Shown: positions 43,960 to 54,727 of the stretch, one piece after another
How the letters are laid out: each line of letters begins with the position of its first letter
How positions within the stretch are numbered: position 1 is the stretch's first letter
Source: Romanomermis culicivorax
Taxonomy: Eukaryota; Nematoda; Enoplea; Mermithida; Mermithidae
Length of the DNA stretch: 64,000 nt
Direction: 5' to 3'
Assembly (NCBI GenBank): GCA_963922205.1
Contig: CAWUHX010000014.1
Span: 1,870,889 to 1,934,888 of the forward strand
The notes under the pieces: generated by a model
What the model was told of the DNA's origin: nothing
The model's database searches: none
The model's input: only the letters and a program-made list of their open reading frames with translations
Program-made: the position numbers and the translations under genes

Positions 43960-45275
43960 AAAGGTTGTAATCCGATTTTACCTTTCATGTCATCATAGTC
44001 TTTTAATTCATTTTATAGCCTCATACAGATCATCAATGAACATTTTATAACCTTATATAAAAAACATATAATAAATAACATTGGGTGACATCCGCCACTC
44101 AATTACTGCTGAAATATATGTCTTACTAAGCTGTCGTCATTATCACTGATTTCGAGTCACTAGCATCACTTAATCTCTTTTTTCCTGATATACAATTTGG
44201 TTTTACCTGCAGTCGAACCATGTTATTTGAATTGGTAATGAGGCGGGAACAGTTGTGATTGGACGCTATATTAGCTTATAATCTCTTTTCTCAAAACCAG
44301 CCTCAACACACATAAGGCTATTCATGCATATAATAAACAAGTTACAAAAGCAGACTCTTTTTTCTAGTTTACTGTGGTAGTTAGGCGAACAAATCGATAA
44401 AGAAAGACTTCGGCATATCATGCAGGTTTGTTGTCTGATCACCATTTTCTACAGACTATCTGACTTTCTGAGACTCATTTCAAAATAAATAGACTATACT
44501 TTCATTCAAGTATGAGCCGTGGAACCATGAATTCGGCTTTGCAGTTGAAACTTTATCACATTATGGTTTTAGAATCTGACCAACTAAAAATCATTTCTGT
44601 TCAAAAAGTGATCCTAAAAAAATCGTTGGATCTCTGCCTGAAATCACAGCATGAGAAACTTTTCCGAAAAAATATTTTTTCAAATTATCTTGTTACACAT
44701 AAAAATAAACATGCAACAAAGAATATTGCATATTTATTGAAAATATAGAAATGTCTCAAACAGGAAAAAAACGAAAAATTATTTCAAAAAAATAAAAAAC
44801 ACCAAATCAACGACATTTGAGACTACGTGAATTATGTAAGAAAAGTCTCCTTTTAAGATTGTATATTTTAAATCTCATTTCAGAAGTGCGGTCACCGACA
44901 AAAATTCCTTGGATTTTTTACTTCTGAAAACGGCTTAAGAGTGTGTCAAGGCATTGTGTTTTTTAGTATGTATGATAACATTACAAAACATGAGTAGAGG
45001 ATTAAGGAATGTTCTAGGTTATAATAGAACATGTACGTATGAGGCTATGAGTAAGTGTTTGCGATTCATATAAGATTATAAGCAGGGCATATGAACTGAG
45101 GATCCGGGATTATAAAGAGATAATTATGATCATGGACACAAGAGGCCATTAAATGGCAAAGAAATTTTCGCCTTTTGGGTTTTTATGAGTCCATTACACC
45201 CCATAATATGGCCTTATATATCCTATATTATTGTTATGATAAAAATAAATGCCTTCATAATACTTGAAAGTCCTT
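43960..45275. other. Unassigned A/T-rich sequence
   Basis: A 78-codon frame at 44.5-44.7 kb has no splice context or recognised motif. No repeats could be paired. Probably intron or intergenic DNA of the gene starting at 43.7 kb. Confidence 0.4.
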
Positions 45276-45729
45276 GGGCCTGTTTTATCAAAGTGACATG
45301 AGCAACAGCTGAGTTTCCGATTAAGCTGCGTTATACCATTACTCCTGAGGTGTAGCTTAATGCTGTATGTTCGTTGTAGTCGTGCCTTGTTGTATCGGTG
45401 CATCCGTCTGTTCATTACACGACATGCCCCAGTTTCACCACCTCTACTACAACCACAATTTCCGAACCATCCCCATGACTTGGTTAGCACAGTTGGTTGT
45501 GCATCTACCTTGTATGAAGAAAGTCGAGCGTTCGAGCCCCTCATGGAGCATTATTTTTCTGACGCGCTGACCACGTGGATTTACGATGTGTTATGATATT
45601 GCACTGAGGGTGCAGCTCAGATGCAGCTTGCATATATTTTCTGTGTACGAGCATATAATACACAGAGTTAAGCTACAGCTTAAGCTGCAGCTCAACTGGA
45701 GCTTAAGTCTCTTTGATGAAACCGGCTCC
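45276..45729. mobile_element. Foldback MITE with an internal tRNA-like (SINE) segment
   Basis: The ends are inverted: gggcctgttttatcaaag (45,276) and ctttgatgaaaccggctcc (ending 45,729), followed inside by palindromic 'agcttaagctgcagct' blocks. Between the arms lies a tRNA-like piece at 45,480-45,545 with A-box ttagcacagttgg and B-box gcgttcgagcccc. Either a SINE inserted into the MITE or the unit is composite. The two frames in opposite orientations are not genes. A single-end fragment of a similar terminus (gggccggtttctcgaag) occurs near 11,310. Confidence 0.6.
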
Positions 45730-46379
45730 TGGGCTTACATAGCCATGTGCTGGCTGGCAAATTTGGGTTAGAATGGTGGATATGTGTACAATGTGGACTG
45801 TTTGATGAACAGTGAGTCGCACTATCACTACACCCCATTTCTAGGGGGAGTAAGGGCCTTGGATATATATAATACGGCTCAGTGAAATGCCCAAATGAGG
45901 GGCTCGTCTGCAGAAAGCTCGAATCGATCTTCTGCAGACAAACTTGATGGGATGGCAACAGTGCTAATTGTGCCACTTGAATTGTCAAGTAATCATGGTT
46001 GCAGTGATAGTTATGAATGTGGGGCTCGATGGGCAATGACGAGCTCTACAGGCAACTTTAGATGTGAGGTCTGAGGAAAGATCAAGTCAGGTGGAGCTGT
46101 AGTTTCTAGCCTACTACTGAAGCATGGTCGACAAATGAAATGTCCATGCTCAAATATTATTTGAAAAACGAGAAGACGAAGACTTAGTTTCTTCTCTCTA
46201 TCTCAGAGCCTATGACGGGAACCTAAGACGTTAAGAAAAATGAAAATAAAGACAAAAATGGTGTTTGAAGAGAGCCTGGCACCAGTCACAAAACACGAAC
46301 TAACAAAAAAGGATAAAAACGTCAAAGAATACTTTTCATAAAGTTATGCAAAATTTTGCCTGCCAATAAAAGTTCTCAA

Positions 46380-46512
46380 CCAAGAAATACGCAAACCATA
46401 TCAAAGCATACGTTTACTTATGAAACCTGAAGCTACTTTCCTCACAAAGACCTTTAGAAATAAAAAACGACAATAGAGAACCAAGGGTCAGAGGAATTGA
46501 CCCCCTGATACA
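46380..46512. repeat. LTR relic related to Element 1
   Basis: The block tagagaacca.gggtcagagg followed by aattgaccccctgataca matches the outer end of the Element 1 LTR (ggaccaaaggtcagaggaattgaccctctgaca). Upstream there is weaker similarity (tttacttatgaaa..., ctttagaaat). The rest of the LTR could not be followed, so it is a truncated or strongly decayed copy. Positions 45,730-46,380 are otherwise unassigned. Confidence 0.5.
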
Positions 46513-46863
46513 AATGAATCGTTTTCCTTGTTGCCAACTATGGTAAGTATCTCAAAGCAGATTCTAATAGGACTTCCAAGTTTTTCCTGGAATGCTCTGT
46601 TTTTTGTATGCAAAACATCAATGCTATTGAAACAGTTAACAGAATGCTTCTTTTGTCGTCTTTTTACTCATGGACGTTTATGCTACTCATCAAATTACAG
46701 TACTGCATGACATATTTTTGGGCAAAAAATGCGAGGAAACATATTCTTGATAGTTTATTATTTTAAAGCATTCCATGAAAAACAAACTACTGTTTCCCAT
46801 TGAGTTGAAAGTTTATAATAATGACCTCCAAGGATAGAAAACCGTTCATGCAACAAAACTTAC

Positions 46864-47092
46864 CACCCACGGCATGGAAGCAGTATTCCAATAAACGTGC
46901 TTGGGGCCTGCCATACTCGTAATACTTGTATTGACTCTCAGACCGAGGACAACTAGGATGGAGCTGTTTTTCATGTTTGTTAATTACATTACGTTCAGTG
47001 TCAGTTGGACTTGGACGTTTACAGCTCTCCTCGATGGCAGCAACCAATGCAACAAAGCGCAGAATCGAAAAATAGCAAAATGTTGCTTGCAT
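46864..47092 (-). CDS. First exon of a secreted protein
   Basis: From the true ATG at 47,092 the frame encodes a signal peptide (MQATFCYFSILRFVALVAAI, about residues 1-20). A Cys-containing soluble region follows (ESCKRPSPTDTERNVINKHE, KQLHPSCPRSESQYKYYEYG, RPQARLLEYCFHAVG). It ends at a consensus donor (GGTG|GTAAGT). The three Cys suggest disulphides in the mature protein. Downstream exons, at lower coordinates, were not found with confidence. Family unknown. The plus-strand frame over the same bases is a shadow. Confidence 0.6.
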
Positions 47093-47454
47093 CTTTGAAT
47101 TTTTTATATACAGTTGATTATGTGCAAAAAACTGAAAATAAATTACATAGTGAACGAAAATTTGCCTGTTTTAGAATCAAAAAACAATCCAATGCTCCAC
47201 TGCAACAAGATCTCGGAAAGCAGAACACGATTTGAGTTGAATGAATGTTTTACTTTATTTTTTAACCTTACAGTTGTAGAGCCTATTAAGGTAAAATTTT
47301 GAGTCAGTACAGTGTATGTGCAAAGAGGATGAGTTAAAATTGATCGCATGTTTTTATCTGTCGAAGGCACGGCTGACAAATGCAGACTTCCCTTTCCAAG
47401 TTTTTTATGGACCATTAGATAATGAAGTATACTATTTTCAGGGTTATATCAATA

Positions 47455-47745
47455 TTCAGAATTCCTGGTGAAAGCCATGATTTGTATGTAATCTATAAAA
47501 TTTCGAAATTGCTATAGCATTCGTAATACAAAATATTCGGAATTGTTGTGAGAATTCAAGGTTTAGGTCAGGATTGTCGTTTTCATGGAAGTTAAAAATT
47601 CTTGTAGAAATTTCATAGTTCTGACAAAACTCCAAATTTTGATACATATATTTCTGATCAAAAATTTAAGCTTTTGACGAGACTCCAAGATTTTTTTCAT
47701 TATCTAGATTTTGAGGAGAAAAAAACATTTTTACAGTTTCAAATT
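47455..47745. repeat. Dispersed repeat R5, copy 2
   Basis: Same block order as 9,555-9,840 (cagaattcctgg, 'attcggaattgttgtgagaa', 'ggtcaggattgtcg', 'catagttctgacaaaactcc', 'tttttttcattatctagatttt'). Non-coding. The 47,100-47,450 and 47,750-48,005 stretches hold nothing supported. Confidence 0.55.
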
Positions 47746-48012
47746 GTCAAGAGATATTGTGCTTACTTAGTTAGAAACCATAGTTGGTTAATGTTTTAGA
47801 AACTGACATACATATTATGATTTAGTGACTAAGTTTTCTCAGACTTTTGTTACTATACGTTAGTATATTCTAGATGATAACTAATTATTCCATACCACGT
47901 GATATATGAAGATATTCTTTTTTATCTATGCTTAAGTATACAAACTGATTTATAGTTGAAAAACGAGAACAATTTGCACTTTTCTATGTAATGGTTATTT
48001 AACAATTTGCTA

Positions 48013-48295
48013 TGTTGAGAGTGGCCAAAGCAGCCACCTCAACTACGAATTGTTGCAAAAAGAGAGCGCCTTTCCCGCTACTCGGTAGGCTCAGCTGGTT
48101 AGAACGTGCGGACGGTAGCCGCAAGGTCCTGGGTTCAAGTCCCAGACCGAGCCTAACTTTTACTGAAGTCCCGAGTAGCGGGAAAAGGTTGCCTCAACAC
48201 GTGCTGATGGTAGCCACAAGGTCCCAGGTTCAAGTCCTGGACCGAGCCTAACTTTTACTGAAGCCCCGAGTAGCGGGAACAGATTGCCTCAACAC
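48013..48295 (+). repeat. tRNA-derived SINE, partly dimeric
   Basis: A 5' module (gttgagagtggccaaagcag...) precedes a tRNA-like head (48,080-48,153) and a tail 'taacttttactgaagtcccg'. A second, truncated copy of the tRNA 3' half plus tail starts at about 48,205; its period to the first is 96 bp. Diverged copies occur at 1.37-1.50 kb and a 5' fragment at 0.56 kb. Confidence 0.7.
48080..48153 (+). tRNA. tRNA-Thr-like pseudogene (SINE head), anticodon position GGT
   Basis: The 74 nt fold as a cloverleaf: acceptor ACTCGGT/ACCGAGC with a mismatch at the first pair, D stem GCTC/GAAC with one mismatch, perfect anticodon stem TGCGG/CCGCA with loop ACGGTAG, and perfect T stem CTGGG/CCCAG with loop TTCAAGT. 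Position 33 is C instead of the near-universal T. With the truncated tandem copy, this points to a retroposed pseudogene, not a working tRNA. A-box and B-box sequences remain good, so RNA polymerase III could still transcribe it. Confidence 0.6.
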
Positions 48296-48453
48296 TGGTG
48301 GCCCTTGATAATTCAAAAAACGCCGTAGAAAAATTTAAGTAAAAATATACAAAGGAGAAGCTCCAAATTTGTATTTTTCAGATAATTATTTTTCGTTTTC
48401 GTTTTGTAAAGAAGCTGTTGAAGAATGTTTTTTTCGACGAATGTCTAATAAAA

Positions 48454-49670
48454 GGGATGATCAAGTGAAGTATAGCTTTTTAGTGTCATACAATTTTTTG
48501 ATAAAAATTTTTATATTGTCGTATTGTACTATCTTGTGGATGATTACATCTTAAATTTTTTTTTTTTGATTGCTCAAGTCCATTTTTTTAGATTGACGGA
48601 AAATTTAAATTCTGAGCAAAGAGCCGTTGTTCGTTATTCGATGCAAAAGGGGAAGAGGTTGGTGGTAGTTTACTAGAACACTGCTCTTAGATTTAGCACA
48701 GTGAAAAAAATTGATAGCTTTCTTCAAATGCAGTGTTCGATTCTTTGAAAACGGGAAGGCACCTAGTGCAGAAACAAGTGTCTCCACTAACGAAACAATC
48801 GAAGCTGTTCAAGCTCTGGTCAATAAAAACAGGGGAATTAAAGTGCATCAGGTAGCTGGGATCCTTAGGCTTAGCTATGGTATCGTACAATTCATTTTGA
48901 CCAAAAACCCGGGCTTGTTAAAGCTTTCGGCAAGATGGTTACCCCGCTTGCTGACACATGATCAAAAATATGGTCAAGCTGAAAGAAGTTTGACCCTTTT
49001 TCATCAGTTCAAAGAAAATTCTGAAGATTTATGAGACAATTGGTGACTGGAGAATAAACGTGGGTCTATTCTTATGATCCAGAGACAAAACAAAAATCGA
49101 TGATGTAGGTGGACAAGAGGGGCAGGCATTCAATCAATGCCAACGTTGTGAAGTCCGCAGTGAAGGTCATGTTGACCTTTTTTGGGATTCAGAAGGTTCC
49201 CTATTAATTGACTTTCTCCTAAACAAGCTTACATTAAATGGGGCCTATTATTGTACTTTACTGCACCAACTCCACGATTTGATCAATGAAACTAGGCGAG
49301 AAACGATTTCCAAATAAGTCCTGATTTTGCACCATAAAACACCAACTCACCTCCACACAAAGCACATGTGACACAAGAAACCTTGAAAACCTGCAATTTC
49401 GAGTAGCTCGACCATCCTGCCTACTCTCCTGATTTGGCACTGTCGGACTTACATGTTTTTGGAAAAATCAGATCAGACTATAGGGGAAACCGTTCTCATG
49501 AAAAAACGAAGTCATTAGGTCACATCCAAAGTGAAAAAATCCGGCAGGAATGGATAGAAAAGTGTTGTGATCATTAGCTTAAGTGTTTTAACATGTCTGA
49601 TGATTATTATATTGTTTTGTTGATGAATTGTTAATTTTGAGTAAAAAGTTATACTTCACTTAATCCTCCC
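48454..49670 (+). mobile_element. Mariner-like element, decayed
   Basis: The inverted termini are about 30 bp (gggatgatcaagtgaagtat... at 48,454 and the complement of gggaggattaagtgaagtat... ending at 49,670) with a few mismatches. The interior carries transposase pieces in order: helix-turn-helix region (RFFENGKAPSAETSVSTNET, then EAVQALVNKNRGIKVHQVAG), SARWLPRLLT, WVYSYDPETK, a damaged HHDNAPAH-like block, and YSPDLALSDLHVFGKI. Several frameshifts and stops separate them and the middle catalytic Asp is gone. Length is about 1.2 kb, normal for mariner. Not active. Confidence 0.85.
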
Positions 49671-50865
49671 TCATGGTTACCCCTTGGTATTACGTAGTTT
49701 TCAATTTTCCAACCTGTGCACATCATTTCAAAAATTTCAAAAATGCAAATTTAAAATAAAAATCTCTCCAGAATATTCTGTTTTTATCAAATAGTCGAAA
49801 ATGTGTCTCTGTTTTCACCGAGTCAGCAAGTTTTACTCATATTTATTAGGCGCTTCTATATTCAAGGCACGTAATATATAGAATGGTTCTTGTATTTGTA
49901 AAAAACACGGGCAGGATTTCCACTATTTGATAGAGTCTAAAATTTCCTTCATAATTTTAGCCAAGCCACTTTTTTACTCAAAACTGTTGGCAGTTGCTTA
50001 CCTTAAGCTCGTTTACAGCTTGTTCGAACACTCCAAACATTTTCCACAGCTAGTAAATTACCAATAATTAGAAAGGAGTGAATTTTTTTATTCCTAACTA
50101 ATCCAAATCCTGAGAACAACACATTAAATGAGACAATTTTCTGATAAGATAACGCACAGAAAACCGGATTTCAAAAAAATTCTGTTGAACACAAGTTACC
50201 CTAAAATTTAAATATCGTTGGATATGCCTTCTGATATAATAAACTTTATTATATCAGAATATTAATCTTCTCAATATTGATCTGATGGATAAAAAGTTAA
50301 ATTTTAAATCATTCTCTGGTCTGGCAAAAAACAATTATCATTCTGAAAATCTGATTTCATAATAGTGTTGGGAATAGACACCATAGTCTATCTCAAAGGT
50401 TATGCAGATTAGTACAAAGAGACCACCTTGCAGGCATGGCGAACATGAATAGTGTGTTTGTCATGCATTTTGATCCTTTATATTTTTTATAGTAAAAAAA
50501 TAGGCTGGACTGGCTATTATTTGTTATTTCATTATTCTATATTGTGGTGTTATTTTTCTGAAATGCCTTTTCCGCCAATGGACATTGTTCTGCAGTAGAG
50601 AGAACACAGTTTAGGCCCGGACTTCTGGAGTACAAACCCTGCGTGCAAGTCTACATTCACAACTCAGTTCTCTTCCTGACGATTCGGTATCATTTCTTGA
50701 TTGAAAGTCTTTGAGTTCAGACAGTGTTTGGATGATTTGCAGTTCAAGTGAACTGAATGAGGTATTGGGACAGACCGAACTGTTTTGCCCAAATTCTACC
50801 TTAAGACTCGTCTTGTAAAAGTGTGACTATTAAGTCCTCTTATTCTCAAACTTAACCCAAGTCCC
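49671..50865. other. Unassigned, with a perfect 31-bp palindrome
   Basis: At 50,229-50,259 ttctgatataataaa and its exact reverse complement flank one C. Nothing else in the stretch could be assigned to a gene or repeat family. Confidence 0.5.
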
Positions 50866-50869
50866 ATCT

Positions 50870-51985
50870 CAGCAATAGTAAGACATCTTCTTACAGATTC
50901 AATCGTGTAAAAGATGACAATTTGTTGTATTTTAACATAGTAACTTCGAGTTGTTCTCGTATTTTTTGAATTGATAAATATTTTTATCATTTCGGAACAC
51001 ATCCCAGTAAATGAGCTCCAGAGTAAAATGAAAAATTCATTCATACTTTTCACTTAAACGAACTATTTCGTGGTATGGATGGTTCATGGAAGCTGTAATG
51101 AGTGGTTTTTGATCCAGGTTCGAAGAGGAAGTTAAATACTTTATAACAGATCGAGATTCAGAACCATTTAGATCATTCAGAAGGTTGATGAAATAAGTGA
51201 AAGTAGAACTTGTTGTCAAATTAAGCGGGTATATTTAATCTTAAACTTACTAGTTGTCGTGGTGGTAGTAGATCTAATACTTGCCCTGATTCGAGCTTCT
51301 GCTCCATGGAAAAAGTTCGCTAGAATCATCAAACATAGAATCAAGTAGAACATGGTTGTACGAATGAAAATCGAGCTCAATGATGAAAAGTTTCCATTTC
51401 CATTGCAATGGATAACTGTTTGCTCAGCTGATTTTTGATTCGAAAATTAACATCAAGCAACATAGACTGAGAGCATAATTTACTTTCAACATTCTATAGC
51501 CTATTTCTAGCTATGTTCGACTTTTGTGAAAAAAAAGAAAAAATCGAACTAAACTGTTACTTTTCATAGAAGAATTTGCGTTCAAGACATCAAAGTTTTC
51601 TGACAGGAGTCTGGATCACATGCCCGTTTTTGCCTACTGCAGTAAAATCAAAAAATTCTTGTCATATCTTGATTTATATGATGATCCATACCCAAGCTCT
51701 CATGATAATGTTCATTGGAAACAGAGAAATCTGAAGAATCAATACACCATAAACGCTCGAAACAACCAAACAATTTGGAAAACCTGAATATTCGAAGGCG
51801 AACAAAATGAAACAAACATAAATTTAGACCATATATATGAGCAAAAAACTAGAATTGAAAAACGAAAGAAAGTTGAAGAAGTATTATACATGAAAATCAA
51901 AAAAAACATTAAAAAATGGTTGAATAACAAAGCAAAAACCTCAATGTCAAGAAAAAACTCAGAATTCCTAGACTTAAGTCTTATT
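50870..51985. repeat. Duplicated segment, copy 2
   Basis: Counterpart of 37,050-38,345 in the same orientation, including intron, first exon (51,251-51,353) and upstream region. The flanks differ: here the R4 repeat lies on the upstream side of the gene (52.3 kb), in the other copy on the downstream side, so rearrangement followed the duplication. Confidence 0.7.
51251..51353 (-). CDS. First exon of a secreted protein, paralogue 2
   Basis: The ATG at 51,353 opens a signal peptide MFYLILCLMILANFFHGAEA followed by RIRASIRSTTTTTT and a donor ACTA|GTAAGT in the same phase as paralogue 1. Residue conservation is highest in the hydrophobic core, at the cleavage region (FHG.(E/K)AR) and in the Thr run. 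Length is 34 codons plus one base. No downstream exon could be bounded; intron sequence remains alignable with paralogue 1. Confidence 0.6.
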
Positions 51986-51987
51986 CA

Positions 51988-52240
51988 GAAATGAAATCGC
52001 CGACTGTCGCCGATTTCTAAGATTTGGTGGACGAGAATCAGAGACAGCCGGCAATTTTGAGGAATGAATGGGCAATCAGCAGAATCGCCTACTGTCGCTG
52101 TTGGATTCGATCGGCGACAATCGGTGACAGTCGGCAACTTCAAGGGATGAATCAGCAGTCGACAGAATTGTCGGCTTTCACTGATTCATAGGATTTACCG
52201 GTGACAGTCAGTGATTTTGCCGATTCATTTCTTAAAATGC
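51988..52240. repeat. GCCGACTGTCGCCGAT-type repeat cluster with inverted ends
   Basis: Four or five degenerate copies of '(t)cggcgacagtcggc(a)a' in both orientations lie between inverted ends (agaaatgaaatcgcc... and ...gccgattcatttctt). MITE-like. A related motif (tgacagtc, atcataggatt) recurs at 54,820-54,990 and near 7,840-7,920. Confidence 0.5.
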
Positions 52241-52329
52241 GCAACTGCCGCCGATTTTTATGAATCAATTTGTGGAGTGGGCAGCAATTGAAGACCCAAT
52301 TTTTTAGTGAATTTTTTTCTTACACTGAA

Positions 52330-52950
52330 TGTTTGTTGGGCACCCTGTTGATGACAAGTCGCGTGGGGAAATCGCCATGCAAATCAACAAAATGGACGAC
52401 CAGCGGCGCAAACATTTGCATAGAAATGGAGCGCCAAAGAAAGACCGAAAAATGATAGTGAAATCATTCTTTCACTAATATTGTTTTTTATTATATTCTC
52501 GATAATTTAGCTGGCCTCCAGTAAAATATTCCCAGCATTTACGTCTTTTATTTGCATAGATATAATAGGGGTCATTCCACATTCGTTTTACTATTCACCG
52601 GATTTATTGTTATACATATTTGTTTATTATTTAGATCGGACCAATCGACAGGAGCGAAGGGCCAAAGGCCCAGGCGCCAGCTTGCTGACTGCAAGCTCTG
52701 GAAGACCCGTTAGGGGATCCAGAAAAGTAAGTTCATCCCTGAGGGGATTCCTTGTCTCATCTAGGAGACTGCGTGGTTCTGTGTGAGGCCCCGTTAATTT
52801 ATCTTTGTTGTTGTAGGTCTGGGGAACCTGACTGTTGCTCAATCTCCGAGGCATTGCCAAGGAATTAGCTCTAACAGGTCAGGTCAGACCAGAAGCCTCT
52901 ATCTTTTTTTAAATCCTCAAGGAAAGACCTGCACAACATGTTTTTGGTTT
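52330..52950. repeat. Dispersed repeat R4, copy 2
   Basis: Collinear with 36,495-37,095. The GC-rich second half (52,630-52,880) contains 'gggccaaaggcccaggcgcc' palindromic sequence. No gene. Confidence 0.55.
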
Positions 52951-53029
52951 TTGAATTATCTTTGCATGCATTTATTCTTTAGACGAAGATAAAAATACCC
53001 TTCTAATACCTTTGACAATTTGTTGTAGG

Positions 53030-53474
53030 GTACTTTTTGGTTTTAATCCTTACTTATTTATACATTCTTGCATTTTACAACCACGTATATGCATGTTCCA
53101 CAAGGGTATCCAATGATATACTGGATTGGCCGAAATTACTGTAGGTAATTTCGAGAGGGGATGTGCAGGGAGTGATCGCCGGTGATAATTATTAGTTGCT
53201 CTGACATCGTTCCAGGGGCCAACTGCCAAATACATGAAACACACGAGTTTAGCCTTGTTTTTGCGCCATCTTATCCCCATTTGAGAAATCTCAGATTTCG
53301 CGAATTGGGATAACTTCAAAATTCCTTCGTTTTCAGAGTCAATTAGTTTCGATGTTTTGAAAGCGTGGGGATGTTGCCGTTTTCAGCCCAAAACCAGGTA
53401 AGGGTCTATTTGTTAACGTCTGAACCTACTGGAAACCAAATCCTGCTATCTTGGTATCAGAATCTTTTATTTTT
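53030..53474. repeat. Dispersed repeat R3, copy 2, left part
   Basis: Matches 6,840-7,460; it continues on the other side of the inserted DNA transposon at 54,728-55,000. Confidence 0.6.
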
Positions 53475-54723
53475 GGTGTCTGTAATCCTGATTCTTAATT
53501 CTGAGTTTCATACCCAATAAGGATCAAGAAAGGAAAGGACCAGGTAAAGTTGTCCTTAACGTCCCTAAATTTAAGGATCGGGAAGACTGCATGATATTTT
53601 ATACATTTTATTGATCTTGTACTTGTATATTATATTGATTATTTTTTTTGTTTATGCTTCCGTTACACATGTTTACATACATGTATTTACATTATTTTTT
53701 TGCAGTGTTTTTTGTTTATTTATCATATTTTAATTCCTCCTTAAATATCTTTTGATTTTAAAATTTTTCCAATTTTAAATTTTTAAATTTTAAATTTGTT
53801 AATTTCAAATTTTTTAATTTTAAATTTTAAATTTTGAATTTTTTAGTTTTAAATTTTTTAATTTTAAATTTTTAATTTTAAATTTTTTAATTTTAAATTT
53901 TTTAATTTTAAATTTTTTAATTTTTAATTTTTTAATTTTTAATTTTTAAATTTTTAATTTTTAAATTTTAAATTCTTAAATTTAAAATTTTTAATTCTAT
54001 ATTTTTTAATTTTAAATTTTAAATTTTAAATTTTTAAATTTTTAATTTTTAAATTTTTAATTTGAAATTTTTAATTTTTAAATTTTAAATTTTTAAATTT
54101 TAAATTTTAAATTTTAAAATTTAGTTTTAAGTTGACAAAGTTTGAAATTAACGTTAATTGATTTTTTAGAAAGTTAATTTTTAAAAAATTAAAAACGCTT
54201 GAATCAATAAAAAAAACAGCAAATTTTTTGTTTTTGTGTTATAAACAAACATGACTACAGTAGTACGCACTGTAGTTGCAAAGTATTGAACTTGCGGAAA
54301 GTGTGCATATTTCACCAAAAAACATGAAAAAATCGATTCCGTAGTTGACTGCTCCATCTTATCTGGTAGAAAATTCTTAGTTTTTGCTAATTTCACTTCA
54401 TTTTGCATTCCAATCACCGGAAAATGTAACTAGAATTATGCGCAGGCTAAAGTCGTTACACATTTGATGAGTATTTACTGTAGCGTGTAGCTTTCCCGAT
54501 CCCTAAAAAGTACCGAAGTTTTGTACTTTGTTCCCGACGTCAGGACAGAAATCCTTTCCCAATCAGTAAGACATCGGAACACCTTTCCTTATCAGGTCGG
54601 GAACGCTGTCCCGATCGTGATTTCAGGATTACGGATTGCATCAGGATCGAAAATTTAGGGAACGAGCTTTCCTGATTCAGGAAAGGCCATTTTTTTAGGA
54701 GCGGGACGACTATACATCAGCCT
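53475..54723. mobile_element. Second copy of the AGGCCGATGTATAGT transposon, inverted
   Basis: It is the reverse complement of 11,675-13,084 with the same landmarks: 'aggaccaggtaaagt.gtcctta', the A/T array (53,750-54,130), 'ggaaaatgtaactagaattatgcgcaggctaaa', 'tttcccgatcc', and a terminus 'gacgactatacatcagcct'. The left terminus is truncated or mutated, beginning at gtctgtaatcctg. It is nested in repeat R3. Confidence 0.8.
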
Positions 54724-54727
54724 TGAG

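Noticed and set aside
48080-48153. A functional tRNA-Thr gene
   Set aside because: C at position 33, mismatches in the acceptor and D stems, a truncated tandem copy and related relics point to a SINE head.
48711-49034. A host gene with a helix-turn-helix
   Set aside because: It is the N-terminal part of a mariner transposase flanked by matching inverted termini and followed by decayed catalytic blocks.
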